Assembly: GCA_010909725.1 (NCBI GenBank)
Contig: JAACMV010000016.1
Coordinates: 1 to 64,000, forward strand
Length of the DNA stretch: 64,000 bases
From: Picochlorum sp. 'celeri'
Lineage: Eukaryota > Chlorophyta > Trebouxiophyceae
Direction of reading: 5' to 3'
In this document: one piece after another, positions 43,032 to 52,028 of the stretch
Layout of the letters: each line of letters starts with the position of its first letter
Position numbering within the stretch: the stretch's first letter is position 1
The notes under the pieces: model-generated
Databases searched by the model: none
What the model saw: only the letters and a program-made list of their open reading frames with translations
Told to the model about the DNA's origin: nothing
Program-made: the position numbers and the translations under genes

Positions 43032-44038
43032 TCATGGTTGTGACCGCCATGGCCAGCTGGTGGCAGGTCGCCATTTGAAGGCGCATCCATCCGTCATCTT
43101 TGGATTGCCTGATTTCCTAGCCGCTGCTTGGCACACCTCTAGCGAGGGAGGCCCATAAAATGGTACACCTTTCCACAACAGCACAAGAGCATGCCAGTAA
43201 ATCCATGCAGCGATTCTCTGAGGCTGAAACCCATACTTGAACAGTGTCAATATGCCCGCCATTTCGTTCGGTTGGTGTGGATGCACTTGGTCTACGCTCC
43301 CCTTCATCCAGGCCGTGAAATACTCTCCCATACTGGGGTGACACACCGAGACCGAGAGGAAGAACGAATCCCCTGGGGCATTGGTCTTCAATGTCCTGCA
43401 CGCAATCATGGGTTATGAAAAGTCCGACAAATACACCTTGCTTACTGGTAGAAAAAGACACACCATGTGCTCTTCATGTCCATGAGGGGGGAAACATGCA
43501 GCGACTTTGGCACAGATTCTCCATCTGGCCTGAACAAGAATGTCACCCTATCTGCCCAAGGCGTGTTCGTCACCTCTGCGATGCAGATGGCCAACTCTTC
43601 GTCGAGATTGTAGCAATAGTATACGCTTATCGGATTCTGCCGGTATCCCGCGACAGGCGGATTCGTGAGCAATCGCACCTTGCCCTGTGTTCCTGCCAGG
43701 GCCCTTGCCTCCGGACCAGTCATAGTATCGTTCCTAGAAGCCCCGCTTTGTCCCCACCACCACGGAGGCGAGTCCAAATCTATCACAGATACTCTAACAT
43801 TGTACTCAAATGCATGCTTGGATGGTTTGGAACGCGAATGGTATACTTTTGCGTTATACATGGTAGCTCCCTGCCAGTGGGTTGCTTTCGTTCTCAGGCC
43901 TCGTCGTCCATTGATGGCATCAATAGCATTCCACACAATGTAATAAGGTACATGGAGGCATATATTCAACACAGCATACGTAATTGTCCATATCAGAGAA
44001 CAAACTTGACCAACAAGTTGACTATCGAAGTAGACCAT
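43032..44038 (-). CDS. DUF1365-family protein
   Basis: Exons 44038-43464 and 43395-43032 (68-bp intron) give 312 residues. A hydrophobic start (VCSLIWTITYAVLNICLHVPYYIVW) suggests a membrane anchor. The family core then follows: GATMYNAKVYHSRSKPSKHAFEYNVRVSVIDLDS, AGYRQNPISVYYCYN, VTNTPWADRVTFLF, SPLMDMKSTW and, in exon 2, IYWHALVLLWKGVPFYG. In bacteria this family sits beside cyclopropane-fatty-acid synthases and flavin amine oxidases, so a role in lipid modification has been suggested; the reaction is unknown. The ATG at 44038 is chosen because the longer frame begins with GTG. Confidence 0.85.
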
Positions 44039-44322
44039 GCTTCCTATCGAACAAATTCTGTGACAATGATCCACACCATTACCGTCTTAATAATTCTTTT
44101 TTGGGTGATTTACTTGCAAGTACACAATTGTGTCTTTGATCGCGCGTCCGTTCCCCAGATATGGAAAAAAAAAAAAGCTCTTTTTTTCAATTTTATTCAT
44201 ATGCAAGATTGGGCAAAAATGGACATATCATGTTCTCAACTCTATCGAATCACATTTTCATATAGAATAAGAACCAATCTTTGCATCAGAATACGTTAGA
44301 AAAGGCCGAGCGACACTAGCAC

Positions 44323-45258
44323 ATGTCAACTGTCGTAGGCACGTTTGGGGCTGGCCTGTTCGCTTTTTGGTGCACTGTGCTCCATTGCGGGCTTTTATTG
44401 TACTTTATAGTGGTTTCAGAAGCTTTCACATCGATAGAGAGCGTTGTAGGTGATGGGTCGCCGCTCGCACTCTGTGTCGCTGTTCGGGATACTCCAGAGA
44501 ATGTTTTAGAATGGGTGCAGTATCACGAGGCTGTTGGAGTCGGGAAATTCTATCTCATGGTGACAGATGATCCTGGTGTGGGGGCGTTGGAGCATGTGCT
44601 GCGGGCGCGGATACGCAGTGGGGCGGTTGAGCTGTACTCTCTGCCCTATGTGAATCCCAGAACAGTTCCTCAACTGCAGGTGACCCTGTACAACTTGTGT
44701 TTGGATAGCGTCCGAGAGAGTCATAAATTTATAGGATTTTGGGACATTGATGAGTTTATTGTTCCTATTCAGCGGTTGGAAACAAATTTTGCCAAATTTT
44801 TGACCAGCCACATGATGCATGTTGGTGGGGTTGCAATCAACTGGCGGATTGTGGGTCCTTCCGGACATGTGACAAAGCCTGCGACAGGGGGCGTGCTGGA
44901 AAATTATCAGGCATGTACACCGTGGAGCTATTCCGAGAATGAAGAAATCAAGTCGGTCGTGAACACCAAATTTGCTCTGGCACCTCTCTCCGATCCACAC
45001 ACTTTTTCATACAAGGAGGGATACTTTGCAGTTGATTGTCATGGAAGGAGGGTCGAAGGCGGCAGGAATCCCCGCGGTGTTGAATCCCCGCCTCCTTTTG
45101 CCCTGTACCATTACGTGACTAAATCGAAAGAGGAGTACAGGGAGAAGATGAGGCGTGGGAGTGCTATGGGCAATCGAAAGGATGAAGACTACTTCAATAG
45201 GATTCAAAACATCTCCACGAGCCCTTGTTCCGAAGCAGCCACAATGCGACACATGTGA
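44323..45258 (+). CDS. Glycosyltransferase family 92 protein
   Basis: A 311-residue intronless type II membrane protein. A signal anchor at about residues 8-33 (TFGAGLFAFWCTVLHCGLLLYFIVV) is followed by a GT92 (DUF23) catalytic domain: LALCVAVRDTPENVLEWVQYHEAVGVGKFYL, then FIGFWDIDEFIVP with the DxD sugar-nucleotide motif, GVAINWRIVGPSGH, and HYVTKSKEEYREKMRRGSA near the end. GT92 enzymes are Golgi beta-galactosyltransferases on N-glycans in animals and beta-1,4-galactan synthases in plants. The acceptor here is not known, although a Golgi location is likely. Confidence 0.88.
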   Translation: MSTVVGTFGAGLFAFWCTVLHCGLLLYFIVVSEAFTSIESVVGDGSPLALCVAVRDTPENVLEWVQYHEAVGVGKFYLMVTDDPGVGALEHVLRARIRSGAVELYSLPYVNPRTVPQLQVTLYNLCLDSVRESHKFIGFWDIDEFIVPIQRLETNFAKFLTSHMMHVGGVAINWRIVGPSGHVTKPATGGVLENYQACTPWSYSENEEIKSVVNTKFALAPLSDPHTFSYKEGYFAVDCHGRRVEGGRNPRGVESPPPFALYHYVTKSKEEYREKMRRGSAMGNRKDEDYFNRIQNISTSPCSEAATMRHM

Positions 45259-45354
45259 AGCAGCTGCTCTCCGACCAGTACAATACTAATAAACATCTCT
45301 GTGTAATATATTCGTGAGGACGGCCCTGTCCAAAACTTTTGCTTCTTTTGAGAC

Positions 45355-46482
45355 ATGGCTTTACAAAGCGCTGGCTTGACCCTCGCCCGTCAGGTATGGA
45401 ATGCGATTGACTCAAGGATGATGAAGAGCGGAAATCGCTGTGAATCCATGTATCCTTGTCAAGTTTCGTGGTCGACTGATCACTTACCTTATCTCGTGCT
45501 TTGCTTTGACAGAAATGCGTCACCGCTCTGAGTCGATCTTCTGGATCTGCATTTCATTGCACATCGCTCAAGTTGAGATTACCGATACGGCAATGGAAAT
45601 CAGCTGTGGCGGTCGCCTCTCAGGATTCAGAGGCAGTGGAGGAAGGACTGGAGAAGAGGTGAGTCTCACTGTGTGTTTAATGTTCTACTGGTTGGATGCC
45701 AGTTGATTCATGGTCTGTTGGGATGCAGAGAAACTCAAATTGGGGGTAAGAATGCGGAGAATTCCTCTTCCGAAGCCGAGTCAGTGGGGGGGCTGTCGCC
45801 CAAGTTGATAGGGACCCTCTCTGTCGTGGGTGGTCTGGTAGCATTGGCTGTTGGCGGTGCTCTGTTGAAGGACCAGATAAAATTATTTTTGGATACGTTC
45901 ATCTCTTTAGTTGATGACTGGGGGGCTTTAGGATATGTTGCGTATATTGTAGTGTATGCTTTGTTAGAGTTGCTGGCCGTTCCAGCTATTCCCTTGACGA
46001 TGACAGCTGGGGTTATCTTTGGCATTGTTCCTGGAACAGCAGTGGTTTCGTTATCATCGACCCTTGCAGCGGCTGGTGCATTTTTGATTTCAAGATATTT
46101 AGCAAGAGATAGATTTGCTGCCTGGGCGAACAAGAACCCAAAATTTGCAGCGATTGACAAGGCCATCGGCAAGGATGGCTTCAGGGTAGTTGCGCTTCTG
46201 CGCCTGTCCCCTCTGCTGCCATTGGCAGCGTCGAACTATTTGTATGGCGTCACATCGGTGGATTTTGGATCTTATGTAGCTGCTTCCTGCTTGGGGATGC
46301 TCCCTGGGACGCTCGCATACGTTGCTGCAGGAACATATGGTAAGGAAATCCTGGTAGGAGGTGCAGAAGGGAGTGTTGGAGTTCAGTGGTGGCAGCTCGG
46401 GCTGGGTTTCGGCTTTACTGCTTTTGCTCTGTGGTACGTAGGGAATTTGGCCAAAGATGCTCTTGCTGAGGTTGAAGAATAA
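45355..46482 (+). CDS. VTT/DedA membrane protein, plastid-type (second paralogue)
   Basis: Exons 45355-45393, 45513-45658 and 45729-46482 (introns 119 and 70 bp) give 312 residues. The first 60 residues (MALQSAGLTLARQKCVTALS, Ser/Arg-rich, no acids until SQD) form a good plastid transit peptide. The VTT core shows AVPAIPLTMTAGVIFGIVPGTAVVS, KFAAIDKAIGKDGFRVVALLRLSPLLPLAASNYLYGVTSVDFGSYVAASCLGMLPGTLAYV. It resembles cyanobacterial and plastid members more than the copy at 11498-12397, although both share the AIDKAI...LRLSPL block. A scramblase-like lipid role is inferred. Confidence 0.87.
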
Positions 46483-46516
46483 CTTTTTTGCTCCAATAAA
46501 AATTGTAAACAAACAA

Positions 46517-47596
46517 TCAATCAAATCTGAGGGCATACATTCGAACCTTGAAAAGCTGCTTGGGAAAATTTTTCTGGAGTGCCGAATGGGCAATCCTCAC
46601 TCCAGCTTTCTTGAACAACTCCACAAAGTAGCTGTGGGATCTCGTGATGCTACAGTCATCCGAATCGACGATAAATCCATTGTCGCAGACATTCTCTTTG
46701 AGAAAGATGACCCCCTGGGGCCTCATTGCAGAGGCGCACCGCCGAAAGAATTGAACAGCATCCTCTGCAATGACATCATACACATTATGAAAGGTCTAAT
46801 ACAATCCGTCAGTAGTTTCGAATTGACGTACCGTCCGTCAAATACATTATTGCCCACTGGATCCACAAACAATCATAGCGGCCCTGTTCTGGCTGAAAGG
46901 CTTCCAGACCAGTCTGGTAAAAGTTCACGGCTCGGTGAGTGGGAGGAATATTTGCTGGCTTTGACTCCACTAAATTTCTTTTGGCTGTCTCTAACAAATG
47001 CCCTGTACACGGAAGGATGCTTTGTAGTCGAAAAAATGGAGCAACAAATGTGCTCAAGAGTACCCACCTGAGGGCTCCACAAGGTCCACCTCATCAAAGT
47101 AATGCAGCAACAATGATCCTGTTACTCTACCTATTCCAGCTCCACAGTCTACATGCGCACAGCGGAGGCATTAAAATCCCGATGGCATGCTACCAGGAAG
47201 TGAAATGATTATACGTACCAGCTGCTACCAGGGAGCGCCCTTGCTCTTTGGCCTCTTGTATCCGCGGCATAAGCCCTTTCATCAAAAACTTTCTACTGTC
47301 CATGATATCCGATGGATTCACCTGACCGAATCCACCAAGCACTCCATTATTGGTTGCCGCCTGGCAGTCCCAATACTGCACTGCTGCCTTGTACCACTCC
47401 CCTTGCTGCTCATCGCTCGCATCCTGTCGACCTCTCTGTGCTTGTACGTGATCCCAAAACTCTTCAGCACAAGAATAAACCTGAAATACAGAATTGAGAT
47501 GAGTATCGCTGTATTTATTTGACGTGCTTCAAACACCAAGCAAATGCATGTCCACCTACTCACCCGACCGTGCCCATCTACCCCGCCTTCATTCAT
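46517..47596 (-). CDS. NTMT1: Alpha-N-terminal protein methyltransferase (NTMT1 family)
   Basis: Methylates the N-terminal X-Pro-Lys amine of target proteins. Five exons, 47596-47564, 47480-47219, 47148-47068, 47002-46832 and 46764-46517 (introns 83, 70, 65 and 67 bp), give 264 residues. WYKAAVQYWDCQAATNNGVLGGFGQVNPSDIMDSRKFL matches the family start; motif I is ADCGAGIGRVTGSLLL; then FDEVDLVEP, CLWIQWAIMYLTDEDAVQFFRRC and VIFLKENV. It is the most intron-rich gene here. Its start codon is only 30 bp from the stop codon of the upstream VPS28 gene on the same strand. Confidence 0.9.
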
Positions 47597-47626
47597 TTTT
47601 GATATATATGAATAAATTACACGTAA

Positions 47627-48378
47627 CTATGCTTTGAATGCATGAGCAATGCCCATCAAGTTTTTCCTCAGAGTGATCACATCTGTCCTCAGCTTTTGAG
47701 AATCAATGGTCGACCTTGATTCCATGCGAGAAATCTGTTCCACCCAATCTCGCATCACCTGCACACTAGGCAGCTTGTATGCTGCGCCATCTAGCTTCTC
47801 AAGGGCGCACAGGAGAGTGCTCATGAGCTCCCGGATCTTTCCAACCTGGATTAGGTATGTTGAGGAGTCCTCGTACACTTCTATAGCTTCCTTAATCTCC
47901 CCACATCGTTCAAAAATGACTAGGATATGGGCAGCTGTCGTTTGCTCTGACACAGGAAAACCTGGCTTGCCCAGCAGCAGGTCCTTTCCCTCCAGCTGCA
48001 CGAGGGCCCTTTTAAACATCATCTCATTGTCCTTGTACGTGTTCACAAACGACGTGAACGTGGGAAACTGCGAAAGGAACCGTGACTCAAAGTCGTTTAT
48101 GATTAAAGGATTGTACAGAAAGGCAACCGCACCTTGGGCTGTATGAGAGCATGGCACTTGAAACACTGGTTTACAGCAAGAGAAAGCTCCTCTTCATATT
48201 CTTCCATGGATAGCAAACTCTTGGAGTACGACGCCTCTAATTTCTCTAAAACTGTCAAAGCTATGTATAAATCTAGGTACAACTCGAAATCATCATCAAC
48301 ATCGCCATAACGACCGAGAATTTTCTTCCCAAGAACGTTGGAAAAAGTTTCGTGAAACGAAGAGTCACGAGCTGTCAT
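47627..48378 (-). CDS. VPS28: ESCRT-I subunit VPS28
   Basis: Exons 48378-48133 and 48067-47627 (65-bp intron, GTGCGG...CAG) give 228 residues, against 221 in human. The N-terminal core has DFELYLDLYIALTVLEKLEASYSKSLLSMEEYEEELSLAVNQCF and, across the splice, PKFPTFTSFVNTYKDNEMMFKRAL. The C-terminal four-helix domain shows KIRELMSTLLCALEKL, PSVQVMRDWVEQISRMES and RTDVITLRKNLMGIAHAFKA. It helps sort ubiquitinated receptors into multivesicular bodies, downstream of adaptors like the VHS-GAT protein at 34268. The intron fixes the length of the core; other acceptors break frame. Confidence 0.85.
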
Positions 48379-48624
48379 TTCGCCTCTCGGGAAATAATTT
48401 TGGACCTAAATTATTTATTCATGTTCATTTGTGCGATATTGGTGTGCATCCAACCCCAACTGTTCAGGCGCAAGAGGCATGGCCAGATCTTGCAAGGAGA
48501 CTGTCCCATCAGATGCATGTGCACTTCCTTTTTTTCCTTCACTATTTTTTCGATGTACAATGTATACATGCCCAGTATGTGATTTACATGTTTGTATATA
48601 TATTGTGGTCAATAGTCAAAGTCA

Positions 48625-50253
48625 TCAAAGGCTCAAGTGTCGAACAGGTGGCTTTTTGCCTGGATCCTTTCGAAGAGGGGCAGTGTGACCATCTGCTAAA
48701 AGGATTCTATGTGGCTGGACTTCTGGGGTAGTCTGAAGCCACTCTGACAAATTCGTCTTTTCCGCTTCTAATTTCTTCACTTTGCTTTCCAGCAGCTTCA
48801 TTTCGTAGGTCATTTTATATCTGGAGAAGGCTGCGCTGATACGGTTCTTCTCCTTTCTCACGAGCTTCTTCAATTCGTCTGTCGAAGATTTTCTTAATTC
48901 AGGGTTATCCAAGAGTATATTTGCCAAGATTTCAGTATCTGAAGGCTCGACAAAACCTGGAATGCTATTATTGCTCTTGGACCTGCCCGGAGGCCGCCCT
49001 CTCCTTTTCCCACCAGCTGGTGTGCAGAGCGTGGCATCGATGATTTGAGACATCTCTTCATCTATTTCGAGTCCGTCGCTGAATAATTTCATAGGCTTGA
49101 GAGGCGGACAACAATCTTCCTCCCTAGGTGTATTTGCCAGCGGGTTGAGGGAACTGTTTGGGGAAATGTCGTGGGGCGTACCATCTTGATAACCGCCTCC
49201 GAGAGACTGCTTTGATTCAGGGGCCCGTAAACTCTCGGAAACCATGATACTCGAGGTCGTGAGGCTTCTTTCTCGCTTATGGCTCACCTGCCTGCTCACA
49301 GTGACATCTTCAGATGCTTCAGTTTCTTGGGCATTTCCACCATCAGAATCAACAGGGCGTAATTGCGGCTTTGGAAGGACTTTTCCAGTGTCTTGTTGCT
49401 GCAATTGGCAGCGCTGCTTCGCGGCATCTGCCACCAACTGCTCTGTTTGACTTGGGGAAAGGAGATTCTGAGTCTTCTGATCAAAAGGAGAAGGAGTCTG
49501 TACAAGTTGTTGCCTTTGTATGATGATATCTCCCATTTGTCGAGGCACCACTGTACTGTCCAGAATAGGTATGTACTGTAGCATCGAAGACGATCCTGGA
49601 ATAGGAACAGTCAGCTGTGCTTGGCCCTCAGGAAGGGTGGCAATCACTGCTGTGCCATCCTCCCTCTGAAGCACATTTCCATCCAGCAATGTCAAATACT
49701 GCTGCTCTTTCTTCGCATCGCACGCCTGTACTTCCGACCACTCCTGTATAAAAGATCCTGTTGATCGCTGCTGCAGCGGGTCTTGTATTGATCGCTGGTG
49801 CACCATAGTCTCTGCTGCCCCTGGTACGAGATGGGCTTGCTGCTGCTGTTTTTCATGCTCATTCTGATGCGACCCATCTTGCTGCATGTCAGCTGCCACC
49901 TCCTCTGCAATCTCACGCAACTGCTCTCCAAATATCATATTCACAGTCTTTTCGCTGAAAAGTATGGGCTCTCCATGCCCATGCTGTTGCTGCTCATCCA
50001 TGAGGGAGTGCATCATATCCGCAAGCATTGCGCCATCAGACGTCTTCCTCTCAAACTCTTCCGGGTCCTTCACCTTTAGCAGACTATCTGCCAATTTAGA
50101 TGGCGACTGCGACGCCCCATGCTGCTCAGACACCAACAGCTGATACAACTCGTCCCCATCAACGCTCATGACATGTTGCAAAAACTGCTGAGAGTCCAGA
50201 GACAACTGTCTCGCCCCTTCCTTATGCATAAAATTATTTTCTGGATCTACCAT
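48625..50253 (-). CDS. bZIP transcription factor with AT-hook-like motif
   Basis: A 542-residue intronless protein. The basic region and short zipper are near the C-terminus: KLVRKEKNRISAAFSRYKMT (the N-x7-R core) followed by MKLLESKVKKLEAEKTNL, about three or four heptads. About 90 residues upstream a KRRGRPPGRSKS AT-hook-like motif occurs. The N-terminal half is rich in Gln and His and has acidic patches, typical of activation regions. The tail after the zipper ends KKPPVRHLSL. The family subtype is unclear; the FSRYKMTYE pattern departs from most plant groups. Confidence 0.82.
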   Translation of the reverse strand: MVDPENNFMHKEGARQLSLDSQQFLQHVMSVDGDELYQLLVSEQHGASQSPSKLADSLLKVKDPEEFERKTSDGAMLADMMHSLMDEQQQHGHGEPILFSEKTVNMIFGEQLREIAEEVAADMQQDGSHQNEHEKQQQQAHLVPGAAETMVHQRSIQDPLQQRSTGSFIQEWSEVQACDAKKEQQYLTLLDGNVLQREDGTAVIATLPEGQAQLTVPIPGSSSMLQYIPILDSTVVPRQMGDIIIQRQQLVQTPSPFDQKTQNLLSPSQTEQLVADAAKQRCQLQQQDTGKVLPKPQLRPVDSDGGNAQETEASEDVTVSRQVSHKRERSLTTSSIMVSESLRAPESKQSLGGGYQDGTPHDISPNSSLNPLANTPREEDCCPPLKPMKLFSDGLEIDEEMSQIIDATLCTPAGGKRRGRPPGRSKSNNSIPGFVEPSDTEILANILLDNPELRKSSTDELKKLVRKEKNRISAAFSRYKMTYEMKLLESKVKKLEAEKTNLSEWLQTTPEVQPHRILLADGHTAPLRKDPGKKPPVRHLSL

Positions 50254-50767
50254 CGTATATAAACCGCCCTATGAAACAGCCTGACACAGGTTCAAATGTG
50301 CGAGGTCGCAAAAATGGATAGCACTGCCGCTGTACTCTGCTTACTATTTCTACTAGACAATGGCAATATTTATCTTAATATGCGATTTCTCTCAGGATTC
50401 ACAGTGAAATAGAGGGTCTTAGCCGATATATCACTCGCGTGCACTCGCTTCTACCAGCGTATGCTCACTCGGCGTTCATGGCCGGATTCGCCCTTCTTTC
50501 TACCAATAAATGTAGAATTAATATTACAGTTTGATAATAGGGAAGCGTGCGCATGCCTGGATAACAAAGTGACAGATTTCGAATCCATGTCAACGCGGTT
50601 GGTCGAGCCGAGAATTCAGTGGGTGATCGGCCATGGAGTCAATTGCAAGGTAGCCACGTTCCTATGCACGTGGCTCGGACCCATTACAAATTGACTTATT
50701 GTCTTCATAGCACGTCTTTAATTTAGGCTGAGGATGGAACTGATGATGTGTCATTCTGTTCTGTAAT
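50254..50767. promoter_or_regulatory. Divergent intergenic region, bZIP / PEX19
   Basis: About 510 bp between two start codons. A 77-codon frame at 50461-50694 has no family features. I see no convincing gene; the stretch probably contains both promoters. Confidence 0.4.
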
Positions 50768-51700
50768 ATGGAGAGAAAGGACACTTCTTCACCACCTCCT
50801 CTTCTTCAAGGCAACAGTGACGAAGAAGGAGCAGGGGCGACGGCTGAGGCATTGGAATGTTTACTAGATGGTACGATCATGCAAGTATTTGTTTTGATAC
50901 CGATCAGTTGGATGATGGCGTCGTATTGTTCTTGTGCAGATGCACTGCTTGGGTTCGACCAGGGTGAGTGTCAGCCCTCAGGCATCGATGGAGGGCAATA
51001 CAACAAGGAAGGGAATAATAATAGAGTAGAGACCGGGGTAACAGCGAGCACAACTGCGAAACAGGGGAGCAGCAGTGGTTTTGATGCAAATTTAAAATTT
51101 GACCCCCTCAGGAGTTCCAGAACGGGGAGAAAGAAGGAGAGGTCGAAACAAATAGATGAGGCAGAGAAGAAGAAGCATGATGTAGCAGCAGATAGTCTGG
51201 AGCATCTTCTGAAGGAACTTTCAGTGGAAGCTGGTAGCATGTCAGAGGGAAGTATGAGGGATACCTTGGCGGCATTGGCTGCCACAGGGCCTGGCAGGGA
51301 AGCAGAGTATACAGATGAGGAGGAGGAGGAAGAAGAGGACGATCCGCTTTCGTCTGCCCTCGTGGATTCAATCATGAGGCAGTTGCTGTCCAAAGATGTC
51401 TTGTACGAACCCATGAAGGAGATTGGAGAGCAATACCCCCCCTGGTTGAGTAAGAACAGGGACACGTTGGAGCCAGAAGAGTATGGTCGATATGAACGGC
51501 AATATGCGTATATACAGAAAATTTGTGCCATGTATGAGAATGAGCCTGATAATTACAGTGGGCTGATGTGTCTGCTACAAGAGATGCAGCAATGTGGGCA
51601 GCCTCCTCAGGAGATTATCGACCATGTGGGACCACCAGGGGATTCTGCGGCCGTATCAGGGGCATTTGGGTCGCAAAACCAGGAGTGTCCGATGATGTAG
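50768..51700 (+). CDS. PEX19: Peroxisome biogenesis factor PEX19
   Basis: Chaperone and import receptor for peroxisomal membrane proteins. Exons 50768-50870 and 50940-51700 (69-bp intron) give 287 residues; retaining the intron keeps frame but inserts a hydrophobic segment atypical of PEX19. The N-terminal PEX3-binding helix includes ALECLLDDALLGF. The C-terminal cargo-binding domain shows SIMRQLLSKDVLYEPMKEIGEQYPPWL and YIQKICAMYENEP. It ends in ECPMM, a CaaX farnesylation signal expected for this family. Partners PEX16 (22088) and PEX3 (not in the window) are linked functionally. Confidence 0.92.
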   Translation: MERKDTSSPPPLLQGNSDEEGAGATAEALECLLDGTIMQVFVLIPISWMMASYCSCADALLGFDQGECQPSGIDGGQYNKEGNNNRVETGVTASTTAKQGSSSGFDANLKFDPLRSSRTGRKKERSKQIDEAEKKKHDVAADSLEHLLKELSVEAGSMSEGSMRDTLAALAATGPGREAEYTDEEEEEEEDDPLSSALVDSIMRQLLSKDVLYEPMKEIGEQYPPWLSKNRDTLEPEEYGRYERQYAYIQKICAMYENEPDNYSGLMCLLQEMQQCGQPPQEIIDHVGPPGDSAAVSGAFGSQNQECPMM

Positions 51701-52028
51701 ACGAGTTGCCTCGAGACAAACGATTTCCAAACTAATTCGGGAATCGCCATGTCCCTTTGTCCCCGGCACGTTTTGAAACGGCTTTTAGGTACATGTTTGC
51801 TTCACATTGAGATTTTAAGTTTGCTGTGTATATTTTACATGGGTTATTTGAAATAGACGTCAAATCACCGCTCTGTTGTGTCTGTACGCGTCGCTCCTCC
51901 GTCAGCGCGAATTCCTCGATTCTCGCGACCAGAGATGCCCGTCGTGTTCCAGTAAGGAACAAGGTTCATTTGATTATATACACTATTATAAAAATTGGGT
52001 ATCAGAAGGAAACCTCGATTGACTCGAT
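51701..52028. other. Intergenic stretch, PEX19 to CXC factor
   Basis: About 330 bp between two plus-strand genes. I see only short AT-rich tracts (ATATACACTATTATAAAAATTG near 51976) that may belong to the promoter of the next gene. Confidence 0.35.

Noticed and set aside
43391..44299. A 302-codon plus-strand open frame.
   Set aside because: It lies antisense to both DUF1365 exons, which have clear family motifs, and its own translation has none.
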